DNA from: Archangium violaceum | Lineage (GTDB): Bacteria; Myxococcota; Myxococcia; Myxococcales; Myxococcaceae | Assembly: GCF_016887565.1 (NCBI RefSeq) | Contig: NZ_CP069396.1 | Location: 3,933,001-3,997,000, forward strand | DNA length: 64,000 nt | Reading direction: 5' to 3' | Shown: piece by piece, positions 44,252 through 52,593 of the stretch | Numbering within the stretch: the first letter of the stretch is position 1 | How the letters are laid out: each line of letters starts with the position of its first letter | The notes under the pieces: generated by a model | Database searches by the model: none | The model's input: the letters and a program-made list of their open reading frames with translations, nothing else | Told to the model about the DNA's origin: nothing | Made by a program: the position numbers and the translations under genes

Positions 44252-44273
44252 CCCCTCCCACCTCCGGGGAGGG
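44252..44273 (+). promoter_or_regulatory. Hairpin in the lantibiotic leader
   Basis: Perfect eight-bp arms CCCCTCCC (44252-44259) and GGGGAGGG (44266-44273) lie 22 bases before the precursor start. The GGGGAGGG arm resembles a ribosome-binding sequence, so the stem could hide it or act as an attenuator. Confidence 0.35.
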
Positions 44274-44295
44274 CCTGAACATCGGAGCCACCGCC

Positions 44296-44556
44296 ATGAA
44301 GAAGGAAATGATCGTCCGGGCCTGGAAGGACCCCGCGTTCCGCGCCAGCCTCTCCTCCGAGGAACGCGCCTCCCTCCCCGAGAGCCCCTCTGGAGAGTCC
44401 CTGTCCGAGCTGGATGAGACCGAGTTGCGTCGGATCATCGGCGGGGCGTTGGTGAAGGATACGGGGACCCTCCCCCCGGGTACGGGCTGTACGGACGGCC
44501 GCCTCACCTGCGGTATCATCAACTGCTCGTTCACGAAGGCGGAAGCCGCCATCTGA
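44296..44556 (+). CDS. Mersacidin/lichenicidin-type (class II) lantibiotic precursor, orphan
   Basis: 86 residues. The leader has the family pattern IVRAWKDPAFRASLS, EERASLPESPSG and LDETELRRIIGG, ending in a double glycine at 49-50, the cut site of a LanT-type peptidase. The 36-residue core starts ALVKDTGTLPPGTGC and holds three Cys (65, 72, 77), with Thr and one Ser spread between them. After LanM modification it could form up to three thioether rings. No LanM, LanT or LanC gene is present in the window, so the enzymes must act from elsewhere. It is divergent from the ParB-like gene. This family is common and often unclustered in myxobacteria. The family is judged from the leader pattern, not from a search. 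Confidence 0.82.
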   Translation: MKKEMIVRAWKDPAFRASLSSEERASLPESPSGESLSELDETELRRIIGGALVKDTGTLPPGTGCTDGRLTCGIINCSFTKAEAAI

Positions 44557-44581
44557 GCGCATGAGCGTATACGCACTGGTG

Positions 44582-44606
44582 GGGGCTCGACCTGCCGCCG
44601 AGCCCC
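44582..44606. terminator. Hairpin between the lantibiotic and mbnH 3' ends
   Basis: Eight-bp arms GGGGCTCG (44582-44589) and CGAGCCCC (44599-44606) with a nine-base loop lie between convergent stops; a palindrome GCGTATACGC is at 44565-44574. No T-run, so only a possible bidirectional terminator. Confidence 0.4.
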
Positions 44607-44613
44607 GGCCGTG

Positions 44614-45753
44614 TCACTCGCCACCGAAGGGGTCGCTGAACCTCGGGTCGTTCACGAAGTCCGTGTCGGTGAGGCTCTCCAGGAAGGCGATGAGGTCGGC
44701 GCGCTCCTGGGCGCTGAGCTCGAAGGGGCGCACCAGCGGGTTCTTCAACGGGCTCGCCCGGCCGTCTCCCACGAAGGGGCCGATCGTCACGTCACGCCCA
44801 CCGGCCATGTAGAACTCCAGCACTTCCTCCAAGGTGGCCACGCTGCCGTCGTGCATGTAGGGCGCCGTGAGGGCCACGTTGCGCAGGGCCGGCACGCGGA
44901 AGCGCCCCATGTCGCGCGGGTCGCGGGTGAACTCGAAGAGGCCGGTGTTGTCCCCCGGGTAGCCGCCCTGCCCATCCACGTTGTAGAGGCCCGTGTTCTG
45001 GAAGTCCCGCTGCAGCTGCTTCGTGTCCTTCGAGCGGAAGGAGTTCGTCAAGTGCGGCCCGCTGTGGCAGTGGTAGCACTCGGCGCGCTCGGAGAAGAAC
45101 AGGTCCATGCCCCGCTTCGCGGCGCCGGACAGCGCATCGAGGTCACCCTGAAGGTAGCGGTCATAGGGTGAGCTGCCAGAGATCAACGTGCGCTGGAAGG
45201 ACGCGAGCGCCTTCACGACGTTGTCCTTGCTGACGGGGTCCTCGTCTTCCGGGAAGGCCTCGTGGAACAGGGCGGGGTAGCGCGCGTCCTCGCGCAACCG
45301 TTGGAGCACCTCGTCCAGGTGCCCGTTCACACCCAGCTCCACCGGCACCTCGCCAAAGAGCGGCACCAGCGCCTGCTTCTCCAGCGTGTCGAGCACGGGG
45401 TTGGCCCAGGTGTACGTGGCGAGCCAGGCCACATTGGCCAGGCCCGGAGAGTTGCGCGCCACGTGCTCCCCCGTGGAGCCGGTGGGCGTCGTCTTGCCGT
45501 CGCTGAAGGCCCGCTTCTGCTCGTGGCAGCTCCCGCAGGACATGGTGCCGTTGCCGGACAGGCGCTTGTCGTAGAAGAGGTAGCGGCCCAGCGTCACCTT
45601 CTCCTCGGACATGGGGTTGTCCTCGGGGACGAAGGGCTCCGGGAAGCCCGCGGGCAGTTGCCACGCGTAGGGCTTCGTCTCCGCTCCACAGGCGGCGAGG
45701 AGGAGCACCGCCAGCATCGCGATGCTCCATGCTGAGAGGGGTCGGGATGGCAT
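44614..45753 (-). CDS. mbnH: Di-haem enzyme of the MbnH / MXAN_0977 family
   Basis: 379 residues. Lipoprotein signal with lipobox LLLAACG. Two haem-c sites, CGSCH (near 75) and CYHCH (near 215), in the cytochrome-c-peroxidase/MauG fold, with MHDGSVATLEEVLEFY near the end. Established work on this pair shows that MbnH oxidises a Trp of its MbnP partner to kynurenine, creating a copper site. It starts four bases after mbnP on the same strand, exactly the known pairing. An ordinary bacterial cytochrome-c peroxidase is the alternative; the partner gene argues against it. Confidence 0.85.
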   Translation of the reverse strand: MPSRPLSAWSIAMLAVLLLAACGAETKPYAWQLPAGFPEPFVPEDNPMSEEKVTLGRYLFYDKRLSGNGTMSCGSCHEQKRAFSDGKTTPTGSTGEHVARNSPGLANVAWLATYTWANPVLDTLEKQALVPLFGEVPVELGVNGHLDEVLQRLREDARYPALFHEAFPEDEDPVSKDNVVKALASFQRTLISGSSPYDRYLQGDLDALSGAAKRGMDLFFSERAECYHCHSGPHLTNSFRSKDTKQLQRDFQNTGLYNVDGQGGYPGDNTGLFEFTRDPRDMGRFRVPALRNVALTAPYMHDGSVATLEEVLEFYMAGGRDVTIGPFVGDGRASPLKNPLVRPFELSAQERADLIAFLESLTDTDFVNDPRFSDPFGGE

Positions 45754-45757
45754 GTGC

Positions 45758-46615
45758 TCACCGGACGCGGATGAACGAGGCGGGCACGGTCTGCGCGGTG
45801 CCATCCGCCGCCAGCCCCACCTGCTCGAAGAGCGCCGGGCACTCGGGGTCGGTGGTGGACGACATGCAGCCGGCGACGAAGTCCGTCTTGTGATCGATGG
45901 TGTGATTCAGGTCCGTGTCGGCGTAGAGGGCCGCCAGGTCGAGCGCCACCTGGTTGTGCTCGGGGTTGAAGCCGCTCAGGGCCACCGTCGTCTGGTTGGA
46001 GGCGGCACAGGTATAGCCCTCGACCGTGTTGCCGGTGCAGCCGGACGCGCCCAGATGGAAGAAGAACTTGGGGTTCTTGCTCGTGCTCACGTCCAGGTGC
46101 AGGAACTTGTAGCCGTTCATCCAGCCCCACGACATGGCATCATTATTGAGTGGAGGTGGCGCCGTGGTGCCGTTCAGGTGGTTCAGTTCCTCGGGCACCC
46201 CCACCTTGAACTCCAGGCCTGTGTAGTCATCGAAGTCCGGTGCCTGGCCCACCACCTCGAAGCGCGTCTCCGGGGTGCCGGTTTCACAGGTGCCGGTGCG
46301 GTCCTCGAAGTCGAGCAGCGCGATGGCATCTCGCTGCCACGTCCCGTCCTGCTCCAATGCGAGCGCGTGCTTCTCCCCATTGGCGCGCACGAGCGTGACG
46401 TCCCTCACGTACATCTTGAAGTCGATGAGCCGCACCGTGGAGCCCGTCTTCCCGAGGCTCGGGTAGCTCGCATCGCAGCGCAGCGCCTGCTCGCCCACCT
46501 GGGGGCTGAACCTCACGGAGAACTTCTTTCCGGCGGATTCGCCTCCACAAGCCTGGAGGAGCGAGAGCGTTGAGAGCAGCAGGAGTGGCGGGAGGGGCTT
46601 CTTCGGGACCTTCAT
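45758..46615 (-). CDS. mbnP: MbnP-family (metallo-mystery pair) lipoprotein
   Basis: 285 residues. Lipobox LLQACG after MKVPKKPLPPLLLLSTLS. The mature part has FSVRFSPQVGEQALRC, the conserved Cys set (ALRC, TGTC, GASGC, YTC and GC...PEC) and MSWGWMNGYKFLHLD, whose Trp residues include the likely site of kynurenine formation by MbnH. HTIDHK near the end may add metal ligands. It probably binds copper in the periplasm or outer membrane. First gene of the pair, divergent from the FHA gene across a region with twin palindromes. Confidence 0.85.
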   Translation of the reverse strand: MKVPKKPLPPLLLLSTLSLLQACGGESAGKKFSVRFSPQVGEQALRCDASYPSLGKTGSTVRLIDFKMYVRDVTLVRANGEKHALALEQDGTWQRDAIALLDFEDRTGTCETGTPETRFEVVGQAPDFDDYTGLEFKVGVPEELNHLNGTTAPPPLNNDAMSWGWMNGYKFLHLDVSTSKNPKFFFHLGASGCTGNTVEGYTCAASNQTTVALSGFNPEHNQVALDLAALYADTDLNHTIDHKTDFVAGCMSSTTDPECPALFEQVGLAADGTAQTVPASFIRVR

Positions 46616-46766
46616 CGTGCACCTCGGGGCGTGCTGGATGTCTCCAACTCGGGAAGTGCCGCCAGCGATAGCAGGGGGCGCGCCGTCCTCCTCTGCGGCA
46701 TGGTGTCGCATCGAGGTGTGCTTCGTTGGCTACCGGGTGGACGGGATTCAGGTCTTCCCAGGGCCA

Positions 46767-46784
46767 CTTCCAGTCAACTGGAAG
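46767..46784. promoter_or_regulatory. 18-bp palindrome, operator copy 1
   Basis: CTTCCAGTCAACTGGAAG: perfect eight-bp arms around CA. It is the same element as copy 2, 54 bp away centre to centre, which places both on about the same face of the helix. Confidence 0.6.
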
Positions 46785-46820
46785 TGAAGTGTGATTTATC
46801 TTACATATTGGGTGTTCTTG

Positions 46821-46838
46821 CTTCCGGTCGACTGGAAG
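46821..46838. promoter_or_regulatory. 18-bp palindrome, operator copy 2
   Basis: CTTCCGGTCGACTGGAAG: the same arms as copy 1 with one changed base in the left arm. It and copy 1 enclose the AT-rich core of the region, as expected for a regulator that binds both and loops or covers the promoter. Confidence 0.6.
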
Positions 46839-46924
46839 TCCGCTGGGAAGCCGCCTGCTTCCGGGGGCTTGGACGCGCTTCTGTCACCCCATGCACGTTT
46901 CCCTGGTGGAACTGGCGCTCTAAG

Positions 46925-48958
46925 ATGCCGGGCCGCATGGCCCCTTCCCGCCGCCCGTCCCGCAAGCCCGCTGAGCCGTCCGAGGAGTCCGGTTCGGATC
47001 AGCAGAACACCCGTATCAAGGCCGCCAGCGCGGTCCGCCGCGGCGCTCCCCGCGAGGAGGAGGAGTACGCCGCCGAGGAGGAGAGTGACGAGGGCGACGA
47101 GGGTTCCTACGACGATCCGAGCACCGCCGAGGAATCGATGCCCTCCCTGGACGAGGAGGACGACAACCCGGACGCCACGCGCGCCGGCCCGCCCCTGAAG
47201 TTGGAGATCATCGAGGGCCCGGATCGCGGCCAGCGCAAGCGCTTCAAGAGCGTGCGCATGGTCATCGGGCGCGGGCAGGACTGCGAGCTCACGCTCACCG
47301 ATCAGTCCGTGTCGCGCCGCCACGTGGAGCTGGTGTTCGGCGGTGAGAGCGGCGTGCTGCTGCGCGACCTGGGCAGTGGCAACGGCACCAAGGTGAACGA
47401 CGAGCGCGTGGACGAGCGCAAGCTGGTCCACGAGGACGTCATCAGCCTGGGCCGGACGAAGATCCGCCTCATCGACCAGCAGGAGCTCATCAAGCGGATG
47501 CGCGCCGCCGAGGAGGAGGAGGCGCGCAAGAAGAAGGAGGCCGCCGAGCTCAAGGCCCGCCAGAAGGAGGAGGCCGCGAAGAAGGCCGCCGAGGGCGCAT
47601 CGGCCGAGGGTGCGGCAGCCGCGGGCGCGGCGGCCGAGGGTGGCGAGCCCCAGGGCAACGGCGAGGAGAACAAGAAGACACAGGTCCGCTCCGTCCATGA
47701 CATCCCGCGCCGCAATGCACCCAAACGCCGCATGGGGCTCATGGTGGCGGGAGCGCTGGTGCTCCTCATCGCCCTCCTCGGGGGCGGTGTCCTCTTCCTC
47801 AAGCGGGGCCCGCCGCCCCCGCCGCCTCCCAACCCGAAGGAGGTGCAGGCCCGGTCGCTGATGGATGACGCGCGCAAGGCCTTCCGCGCTGGCAACTACG
47901 AGGAGGCGGTGAAGCTGGCCGAGGAGGCCGAGTCCCTCTTCCCGGGCATCGACGCGGAGGGCTTCCTCCCGGTGGCACGCGCGGAGCTGGCCATCGTGCG
48001 TGCCTTCGCCCAGGTGCGCGCGCTGATGGACGAGAACAAGTTCGACGAGGCACGTGAGCTGCTGGAGCAGACGCCGCACGGCACCGCGCAGCTCACGGAG
48101 GAGATGCGCGAGAAGCTCGAGGCCGAGCTGGAGACGCGCGAGCTCGAGTACCTGGTGAAGCAGGTGGAGGCGGCGCTGGAGGCCCGCGACGTGGAGGGGG
48201 CCCGGGCGCTCATCCAGCGGTTGCCCATGGAGCAGCAGCCGCTCTACCTCGGGAAGCTGGCCGAGCTGGAGAAGCTGCTCGCCCAGGAGGCCGCCGACTC
48301 GCTGGCCAGGGACAAGGCGGCCAGGGCCGCCGCCGCCCGGCGGGCCAAGGAGCAGCGCGAGGCCTTCATCGCCGCCGCCTTCGGCGTGGTGGAGACGCGC
48401 TTCAACGCGAGCGACTTCCCCCGCGCGGTGCTCGAGTGCGACCGGGTCATCGACGCCAACCCCGGTGACAAGGAGATCCGCGAGCGGGCCAAGCTGCTCA
48501 AGAAGCTCATCCCCCAGTTCGCGCGCGTCTACCAGGACGCCCAGCGCAAGGTGCAGCAGAACGCGCTGGAGTCCGCGGCGCGTCCGCTGCGCTCGTCGGC
48601 GGAGCTGTACCGGCAGATCGGCCTCAAGGGCCCCTTCGGCGATATCATCAATGGCCAGCTCGCTGGCTCGTCGGTCGTCGCTGGCAAGGCGGCGCTCGCG
48701 CGCAACGACCTGGCCAACGCCGCCAGCTTCTTCGGCGAGGCGCTGCGCTTGCGCCCGGACGACCCCAAGGCCCAGGAGGGGATGGCCGCCATCCAGGGCA
48801 AGCTGGAGGACCTGTTCAAGCAGGCCTACTTCCAGCGGGACAGGGATCCGGAGGGCTCGGCGCAGAAGTTCCGGTTGATCCTCCAACTGGCGGCCGAGGG
48901 GTCCGAGGTGAAGACCAAGGCGCAGACGCAACTCGAGGCGCTCGAACAGCAGCCGTGA
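46925..48958 (+). CDS. FHA-domain protein with membrane helix and TPR-like C-terminus
   Basis: 677 residues from ATG 46925 (ATG 46937 is an alternative; no clear site). The N-terminal ~85 residues are acidic and disordered. The FHA domain (about 90-180) has VIGRGQDCEL, SVSRRHVEL and GSGNGTKVN, all phosphothreonine-binding residues intact. A Lys/Glu/Ala coiled coil follows, then a membrane helix (LMVAGALVLLIALLGGGVLFL, about 275-295), a Pro run and a long TPR-like periplasmic part. It could carry a Ser/Thr kinase signal across the membrane. The next gene (cyclic-nucleotide-binding) follows after 42 bp on the same strand. Confidence 0.85.
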   Translation: MPGRMAPSRRPSRKPAEPSEESGSDQQNTRIKAASAVRRGAPREEEEYAAEEESDEGDEGSYDDPSTAEESMPSLDEEDDNPDATRAGPPLKLEIIEGPDRGQRKRFKSVRMVIGRGQDCELTLTDQSVSRRHVELVFGGESGVLLRDLGSGNGTKVNDERVDERKLVHEDVISLGRTKIRLIDQQELIKRMRAAEEEEARKKKEAAELKARQKEEAAKKAAEGASAEGAAAAGAAAEGGEPQGNGEENKKTQVRSVHDIPRRNAPKRRMGLMVAGALVLLIALLGGGVLFLKRGPPPPPPPNPKEVQARSLMDDARKAFRAGNYEEAVKLAEEAESLFPGIDAEGFLPVARAELAIVRAFAQVRALMDENKFDEARELLEQTPHGTAQLTEEMREKLEAELETRELEYLVKQVEAALEARDVEGARALIQRLPMEQQPLYLGKLAELEKLLAQEAADSLARDKAARAAAARRAKEQREAFIAAAFGVVETRFNASDFPRAVLECDRVIDANPGDKEIRERAKLLKKLIPQFARVYQDAQRKVQQNALESAARPLRSSAELYRQIGLKGPFGDIINGQLAGSSVVAGKAALARNDLANAASFFGEALRLRPDDPKAQEGMAAIQGKLEDLFKQAYFQRDRDPEGSAQKFRLILQLAAEGSEVKTKAQTQLEALEQQP

Positions 48959-49000
48959 TGGGGTAGGGTCAGCCCCCCAACAGGTTCGTGGAGGAGTGGG

Positions 49001-50338
49001 ATGAACGAGTCATCTTTGCGGGAACTGGGGCTGGACCTCCTGGAGGACCGCCAGTTCGAACGGGCCCTCGCGGTGTTCGCCGAGGCGGTGCGCCGGGTTC
49101 CCGCGGATCACCGCTCGCGGATGATGGCCGCGCGGTGTCTGGTGGAGCTGGGAGAGCGCGAGCGGGCCGTCACGGTCTACCACGCGTGTGCCGAGGGTCT
49201 GCTGCGGCGTGACTACCTGCTGTCCGCCATGGCGGCGTGCAAGCTGGGCCTGGCCCTGGCGCCCCAGGAGAAGCGGCTGCGCGAGACGCTGGTGCGCCTG
49301 CATGCCCGCGCGGCGCGCAACGTGGCCAAACGCGCCTCGGTGCCCCCGCCGCTGCCCCCGGAGACGCTCTATGACGGCAAGGTGGACACGGACCTGATGG
49401 CCCTGTCCGGCGAGGAGCTGAGCGACCGCGCCATCGAGGTGCTCGCCGCGCCGGACCCCGGTGGAGCCGCCAACCCGAACGACCGGCCGCCCCTGCCGCT
49501 CTTCGCGGACCTGGAGCGCGATGCCTTCATCGAGCTGGTCATCCGCATGGGCTACCGCTCCGTCAAGCCCGAGGAGGCGGTGAGCACCGAGGGCGGGACC
49601 CTGGATGGGCTGAACGTCATCGTCGCCGGCAAGGCGGAGGTGACGCGGCGGGTGGAGGGCGAGGATCGGACGCTGGGCTTCCTCGGAGGCGGCTCCATCT
49701 TCGGTGAGCTGTCGCTGCTCACCGGCGCTCCGCCGACGGCCACCGTCACCGCCGTGTCCGACATGGAGGTGTTCGAGCTGCGCCGCGAGCACCTCAACGC
49801 GGTGGCCAAGAACTTCCCCTCGGTGCCGCAGGTGCTGGCCACCTTCGCGCAGAAGCGCATGGAGCGGAACCTGACGGCCACCTCGCCGCTGTTCCAGCCC
49901 ATGCCCGAGTCCGAGCGTGACGCGCTCCTGCAGCGCTTCGCGTTCCGCTCGCTGCAACCCGGGGAGAAGGTGCTCATCGAGGGGGAGCACTCCTCGGGCC
50001 TCTTCCTGGTGCTCGCGGGCGAGCTGGTGGTGCAGAAGGACGATCCCGCCGGCGGCACCGTGCGTCTGGGCGTGCTGCGAGAGGGCGAGGTGGCGGGGGA
50101 GATCTCCCTCCTCACCGGCCTGCGCGCCACGGCCACCGTGGTGTCGCTGCGCAAGACGGCGACGGCCTTCCTCGAGCGCGCCTCCTTCAACGAGCTGGTG
50201 AAGACGTACCCTCACATCAAGAAGTACCTGGAGCAGCTCTCGGATCGCCGGCTGAAGCAGATTGGCGAGGCGCTGCGGCCCTCGGAGATCATCGACGCGG
50301 ACGAGCTGTTGATGGAGAGCGAAGGCACGACGGCCTGA
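49001..50338 (+). CDS. TPR protein with two cyclic-nucleotide-binding domains
   Basis: 445 residues. N-terminal TPR-like repeats (about 5-115: LLEDRQFERALAVFAEAVRRVPAD) are followed by two cNMP-binding domains, about 170-290 (GGGSIFGELSLLTG) and 300-420 (GEVAGEISLLTG). The phosphate-binding cassette of each lacks the usual RAA arginine: the first reads GAPPTAT, the second GLRATAT. Whether either binds cAMP or cGMP is therefore uncertain. There is no helix-turn-helix, so this is not a CRP-type regulator. It is probably a scaffold or effector in the same unit as the FHA gene and the following small membrane protein. Confidence 0.85.
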   Translation: MNESSLRELGLDLLEDRQFERALAVFAEAVRRVPADHRSRMMAARCLVELGERERAVTVYHACAEGLLRRDYLLSAMAACKLGLALAPQEKRLRETLVRLHARAARNVAKRASVPPPLPPETLYDGKVDTDLMALSGEELSDRAIEVLAAPDPGGAANPNDRPPLPLFADLERDAFIELVIRMGYRSVKPEEAVSTEGGTLDGLNVIVAGKAEVTRRVEGEDRTLGFLGGGSIFGELSLLTGAPPTATVTAVSDMEVFELRREHLNAVAKNFPSVPQVLATFAQKRMERNLTATSPLFQPMPESERDALLQRFAFRSLQPGEKVLIEGEHSSGLFLVLAGELVVQKDDPAGGTVRLGVLREGEVAGEISLLTGLRATATVVSLRKTATAFLERASFNELVKTYPHIKKYLEQLSDRRLKQIGEALRPSEIIDADELLMESEGTTA

Positions 50339-50351
50339 GGCCTGGGAGCGG

Positions 50352-50846
50352 ATGATGACGCTGTCGAGAGGGCACGTGCTGGGGTTGGTGCTGGCGCTGC
50401 TGGCCGCGGGGGCGGTGCTGGCCTTGTGGCCCCAGGCGGAGCCCGGGGTGAAGGACGCCATCACGCGCAAGGTGGTGCAGATGACGGCCGCCGCCGAGCG
50501 CAAGGACATGGCCGAGCTGATGGACGGCGTCTCCGACAGCTTCCGCTCGGGCGAGGGATGGAACAAGCAGCAGCTCAAGGGCGTGCTGCTGGGCCAGGTG
50601 CTGCGGGGCAGCTGGGTCCGGGTCTTCGTGCGCGACCTGCATGTCACCGAGGTGAACCCCACGCGCGGTGACGTGCAGGTGAAGATCATCTTCGGCCGCT
50701 CGGAGGCCGAGCAGCTCGAGCAGCTCGCCCAGGACAGTGTGCTGAGCGCCTACCTCATCGAGGGCACCTTCGAGAAGCAGGACGACGGCGAGTGGCGGGT
50801 GGTGCAGGCGAAGCACCGCTCGCTGAGTCCCACCGAGCTCTTCTGA
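50352..50846 (+). CDS. Membrane-anchored small protein of unknown function
   Basis: 164 residues. An N-terminal hydrophobic helix (VLGLVLALLAAGAVLALW) is followed by a ~130-residue domain with helix-then-strand order and a final GEWRVVQAKH strand, the pattern of NTF2/SnoaL-like folds. No catalytic residues are evident. It starts 13 bp after the cyclic-nucleotide-binding gene and converges with the TPR gene at 50851, so it ends the FHA operon. Confidence 0.7.
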   Translation: MMTLSRGHVLGLVLALLAAGAVLALWPQAEPGVKDAITRKVVQMTAAAERKDMAELMDGVSDSFRSGEGWNKQQLKGVLLGQVLRGSWVRVFVRDLHVTEVNPTRGDVQVKIIFGRSEAEQLEQLAQDSVLSAYLIEGTFEKQDDGEWRVVQAKHRSLSPTELF

Positions 50847-50850
50847 GTCT

Positions 50851-52446
50851 CTACTGGAGCAGCGCCTCGGCCTCGGTCCTCCAGGCCTTGGCGATGCTGG
50901 ACTGGCCCGCGTCCACCAGGCGCTTCTCCACGTCCGAGACCTTCTCCTTCAGCGTCTCCCTGGGCATGCCCTGGAGCCGGGAGCGGCTCATCCCGAGGAA
51001 GTAGCTCTGGCAGCCATTGGCGAACTCGCCCTTGGCGAAGAGCAGGTCTCCCAGCGCCTCGTAGGCCTCGGGCATGCTGCCCATGCCGTTCTCCGGCGCC
51101 ACCTCCACCAGCAGCGGCCGGGCGGCGTCATAGTCCTTGCGCGCCATCAGCAGCGACGCCTTCGCGTACTGCGCGCGCGCCATGCTCACGCCCCTCACCG
51201 CCAGGGCCCGGTCATACGCCGTCATCGCGTCGTCCGTGCGCGACAGTGCCTCCAGCACCCGGCCTCGCGCCAGCCAGTAGCGATCGTCCCGCTCCAGCGC
51301 CGCCACCGTCTTGCCCTCGGGCGCCGGCACCTGGACGTCGCGGAAGACGGCCTCGTACCCATCCAGCAACGCCAGCGCGCCCTCGCCATCCCCCGCCTGT
51401 TGCAGCGCTGGCGCACCGTCCAGATAGAGCAGGGGGGCCGTCCGCCGCTTCGCCACCGCCTCCTGGAAGGCCGCGCGAGCCCCCGGATCCTTGTTCAGCG
51501 CCAGCGCCCGCGCGCGGATGAAGAGGGCATGGTGCTCGTCCGGTGACGTGGCGAGCGCCTCCTCCGCGTCCTTCCGGGCCTCGTCCGTGCGCCCCTCGGC
51601 CAGCGCGAGCGCCGCTCGCACCGCACCTGCCCGGGCCTTCAGCGCCGGGGTGAGCTCGGCCTCGCGGGCCTTCATGTCGGACACCGTCTTCGCCGCCTCG
51701 TCCCGTCCCCCGCCCTGGTACAGCCGCGCGAGCGCCAGCGACAGCCGGGCGCGCAGGTGGTCCGGATTGGCCGACGTGGCCTTCTTCAGCGCCTCGGCGG
51801 CCTGGGCGTACATGCCCTCGTCGAGCAGGGCCTCGCCATGGGCCACGGAGTAGCGCGGCTCCCGCCACGCCGTCTCACTGGCCCGCGCGAAGGCCTGCCT
51901 CGCGTCCGACAGCCGCCCGCGCGCCAGCAGCGTCTGGGCCTCGGCGAGCGCCAGCTTGGGGCTCTTGGCGCCCTGCGTCTTCAATTCCTCCAGATACTTC
52001 TCCGCCTCCGTGGCCTTGCCCTCGGCCACCAGCAGCATCGCCCGCGCGCCGTAGCGCTCGCCCGAGCGCGAGTCCAACGCCTCCGCGCGCGCCAGGTGCT
52101 CCCGGGCCCGGGCCTCCGCCTCGGGCTGGCGGTGCTCCAGCCACAGCCGTGTGTTCACCTCGGCCGCCAGCGCCTGGGCGTCCCGCGCGTCCCCGTCCAA
52201 TTGGAAGAGGGCCTCCAGCTCCGCCAGGGCCTTGCTCAGGTCCGCCGGGTTGTCGCGCTGGACCAGCGTCCGCGCCGCCTTCATCCGCGTGTCCACCTGC
52301 TGCCGCACCGAGCCCCGGTGCACCACGTACGCCACCGCGCCCGCCAGCAGCACGGCCACCACTCCCACCTGGAGGAGCGCGCTGGGCAGACTCTCCCGCC
52401 TCCGCCAGTCCCTCTGTCCGCCGTGGTTTCCGTCGGTCGCGGCCAT
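50851..52446 (-). CDS. Membrane-anchored TPR protein
   Basis: 531 residues. A short cytoplasmic N-terminus and one membrane helix (LLQVGVVAVLLAGAVAYVV, about 24-42) are followed by a long run of TPR repeats (for example KALAELEALFQLDG, KATEAEKYLEELKTQG, ALLDEGMYAQAAEALKKA). It probably acts as a periplasmic scaffold. It is divergent from thrB; the palindrome GGAGGCGCCTCC just before its start contains its ribosome-binding site. Confidence 0.8.
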   Translation of the reverse strand: MAATDGNHGGQRDWRRRESLPSALLQVGVVAVLLAGAVAYVVHRGSVRQQVDTRMKAARTLVQRDNPADLSKALAELEALFQLDGDARDAQALAAEVNTRLWLEHRQPEAEARAREHLARAEALDSRSGERYGARAMLLVAEGKATEAEKYLEELKTQGAKSPKLALAEAQTLLARGRLSDARQAFARASETAWREPRYSVAHGEALLDEGMYAQAAEALKKATSANPDHLRARLSLALARLYQGGGRDEAAKTVSDMKAREAELTPALKARAGAVRAALALAEGRTDEARKDAEEALATSPDEHHALFIRARALALNKDPGARAAFQEAVAKRRTAPLLYLDGAPALQQAGDGEGALALLDGYEAVFRDVQVPAPEGKTVAALERDDRYWLARGRVLEALSRTDDAMTAYDRALAVRGVSMARAQYAKASLLMARKDYDAARPLLVEVAPENGMGSMPEAYEALGDLLFAKGEFANGCQSYFLGMSRSRLQGMPRETLKEKVSDVEKRLVDAGQSSIAKAWRTEAEALLQ

Positions 52447-52593
52447 GGAGGCGCCTCCAAAATGAAAATTGGAATGGTTTCAGCTGTTTAGGGGTGAAAC
52501 GATGGGGTCGTCCGTAGATAGGCACGGTGCCCCGGGGTGTCAACGCGGGGGGCCGGCTCGGGGCGGCGGAGTGTGCCGCGGGAGAACATCATC

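Larger units (their letters stand above)
46616..46924. promoter_or_regulatory. Divergent promoter region between mbnP and the FHA/TPR gene
   Basis: 309 bp without a gene. It is notably AT-rich in its middle (46784-46820), the likeliest site for the promoters of one or both flanking genes, and holds the two 18-bp palindromes listed separately. Degenerate half-sites (CTTCCC near 46754, CTGGGAAG near 46843) flank them. Confidence 0.6.

Noticed and set aside
52477-52500. Inverted repeat GTTTCA...TGAAAC upstream of thrB
   Set aside because: Only six-bp arms with a 12-base gap; too weak to call an operator.
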